A stretch of 8,148 nucleotides of DNA from Allofournierella_A excrementavium (GTDB taxonomy: Bacteria > Bacillota > Clostridia > Oscillospirales > Ruminococcaceae): NCBI GenBank assembly GCA_019120375.1, contig DWVE01000059.1:1-8148 (forward strand), given 5' to 3'. The notes below the pieces were generated by a model. That model was not told the DNA's origin. It did no database searches and saw only the letters and a program-made list of their open reading frames with translations. Below are positions 7,663 through 8,148 of this stretch, piece after piece; the first letter of the stretch is position 1, and each line of letters begins with the position of its first letter. A program made the position numbers and the translations under genes.

Positions 7663-7688
7663 GTTTTATCCCTAATTAGGAGTAAAAC
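7663..7688. repeat. 26-bp near-palindrome at the element/chromosome junction, candidate attachment site
   Basis: The arms GTTTTATCC and GAGTAAAAC flank a perfect CTAATTAG core. Twelve of thirteen pairs match if one G-T pair at 7669/7682 is allowed. The mismatch is C7670/A7681. Large serine recombinases act on imperfect inverted repeats of roughly this size or longer, centred on a two-base crossover. Here the central dinucleotide is AT. The site lies 74 bp beyond the recombinase stop, where an attachment site of this class usually sits. It also supplies the stop (TAA, 7676-7678) that closes the binding-protein frame. Confidence 0.55.
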
Positions 7689-7757
7689 CTTGCTCGATGG
7701 CGGGCGGCGGCGTGTCAAAAAATATATGGAATTGTTTTAGAACCGCCCCAGCGTAGA

Positions 7758-7776
7758 CAGGTCAGCCCTTGACCTG
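7758..7776 (-). repeat. Inverted repeat over the recombinase stop codon
   Basis: CAGGTCA (7758-7764) and TGACCTG (7770-7776) form a 7-bp stem with a 5-base loop. The recombinase TGA (7762-7764) lies in one arm. No T-run follows on the minus strand (TCTACG), so it is a weak terminator at best. It could also be a recombinase or regulator binding site. Confidence 0.4.
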
Positions 7777-8148
7777 TTCCACCTCCGGGATGGGTTTGAG
7801 ATTGAAGTGAATTTCGATAGAAATGTGTCGTGTCTTATCGCTGTCGATGTGTTCATGGACAACGATTTCTTTAATCAGGCGGTTTAAGGTGGCTGTGTCC
7901 AACTCCGTGATGTCGGCATATTCCTGAATGGCGTCCACCCATTGTTTGGCGTCCATTGCCAGCCGCATTTCATCAGCCAGCTTCTTGCGCCCCTGTGCAA
8001 CCCGTTCTTTCAACTCGGCCTGTTCCTTCTGCGTCTTGTCCAGCATGAGATTGAAGTTGGCTTCGCTGATCCGCCCGGCAACCATATCCTCATAGAGCCG
8101 CAGCACCATCTTTTCCAGAACCTCAATTCGTTCCTCGTCTTTTGTCAG
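7762..8148 (-). CDS. Large serine recombinase, C-terminal part (DUF4368 / TnpX-TndX type)
   Basis: The last 128 codons of a site-specific recombinase are present. The frame is open to the window edge, so the catalytic serine domain and most of the zinc-ribbon region lie outside. The visible part starts with a Lys/Glu-rich helix (TKDEERIEVLEKMVLRLYEDMVAGRISEANFNLML), continues as coiled coil (DKTQKEQAELKERVAQGRKKLADEM) and ends in the DUF4368 segment. There, TELDTATLNRLIKEIVVHEH is the family hallmark, followed by a beta segment RHISIEIHFNLKPIPEV. Such enzymes excise and integrate conjugative or mobilizable elements of Clostridia. The gene is read towards the element end, as in Tn5397-like elements. 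After the TGA its frame stays open for 29 more codons to a TAG inside the palindrome (7672-7674). Confidence 0.85.
   Translation of the reverse strand: MTKDEERIEVLEKMVLRLYEDMVAGRISEANFNLMLDKTQKEQAELKERVAQGRKKLADEMRLAMDAKQWVDAIQEYADITELDTATLNRLIKEIVVHEHIDSDKTRHISIEIHFNLKPIPEVEQVKG

Larger units (their letters stand above)
7663..8148. mobile_element. End of an integrative element carrying a large serine recombinase (partial)
   Basis: The element enters from the right edge. Its terminal gene encodes a large serine recombinase, and the truncated binding-protein gene begins at the other side. The recombinase part is visibly less GC-rich than the chromosomal genes. Between its stop (7762) and the broken gene lie about 100 noncoding bases that alternate in composition: AT-rich at 7713-7742, GC-rich at 7691-7712, then the AT-rich palindrome. 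The exact boundary cannot be fixed from one end; I place it within or just beside 7663-7688. An orphan TTGACA (7713-7718, minus strand) points outward, but no -10 box is found at a suitable distance. The rest of the element lies outside the window, so cargo and transfer genes are unknown. Confidence 0.7.

Noticed and set aside
4849..7675. Plus-strand open frames at 4849-5730, 5630-6460 and 6638-7675
   Set aside because: Same shadow pattern opposite the MalF-like permease and the binding protein; no recognisable motifs.
7690..7718. Outward promoter with TTGACA at the element end
   Set aside because: No -10-like hexamer at 16-18 bases; the sequence there is GAGCAA.
1..8148. CRISPR array, tRNA or rRNA genes
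   Set aside because: No regularly spaced direct repeats, cloverleaf-like sequence or rRNA segment was seen.

Overview
The window looks like the chromosome of a GC-rich gut Firmicute, probably of the Oscillospiraceae type. This is an inference from the high GC content, strong GGAGG-like ribosome binding sites, a DUF3048 lipoprotein with a Pro/Glu/Thr-rich linker, and a carbohydrate-type ABC importer. No taxonomic marker is present. All real genes lie on the minus strand, so the biological order runs right to left.

Right end (about 7663-8148): the end of a mobile element. It carries the C-terminal 128 codons of a large serine recombinase (DUF4368 / TnpX-TndX type), about 70 bp of noncoding sequence beyond its stop, and a 26-bp near-palindrome at 7663-7688. 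The native coding sequence starts abruptly next to that palindrome. The simplest reading is an integrative element inserted into a solute-binding-protein gene.

Centre-right (5702-7657): that solute-binding protein has lost its signal peptide and the start of its N-terminal domain. It also carries an in-frame amber codon at 5957-5959, after which the same frame continues for 84 codons to a normal stop. I annotate it as a pseudogene, with amber readthrough or a base error as alternatives.

Centre (1433-5736): four genes follow with overlapping ends: MalF-like permease, MalG-like permease, a HlyD/MFP-type adaptor, and a short membrane protein with MacB/FtsX-like topology. This combines importer permeases with exporter-type accessory proteins, and no ATPase is encoded in the window. 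The importer may use a shared ATPase encoded elsewhere. The partner of the adaptor is unknown. The insertion separates these genes from their native promoter.

Left (1-1395): a DUF3048 (YerB-like) lipoprotein ends the run, 37 bp after the previous gene. A strong GC-rich terminator follows, then a 130-bp stretch with two more hairpins. The outermost one resembles the terminator of a plus-strand transcript entering from the left.

The most unusual points are the double lesion in the binding protein, the palindromic element boundary, and the importer/adaptor operon without an ATPase. I found no CRISPR array, tRNA, rRNA or clearly new defence system.
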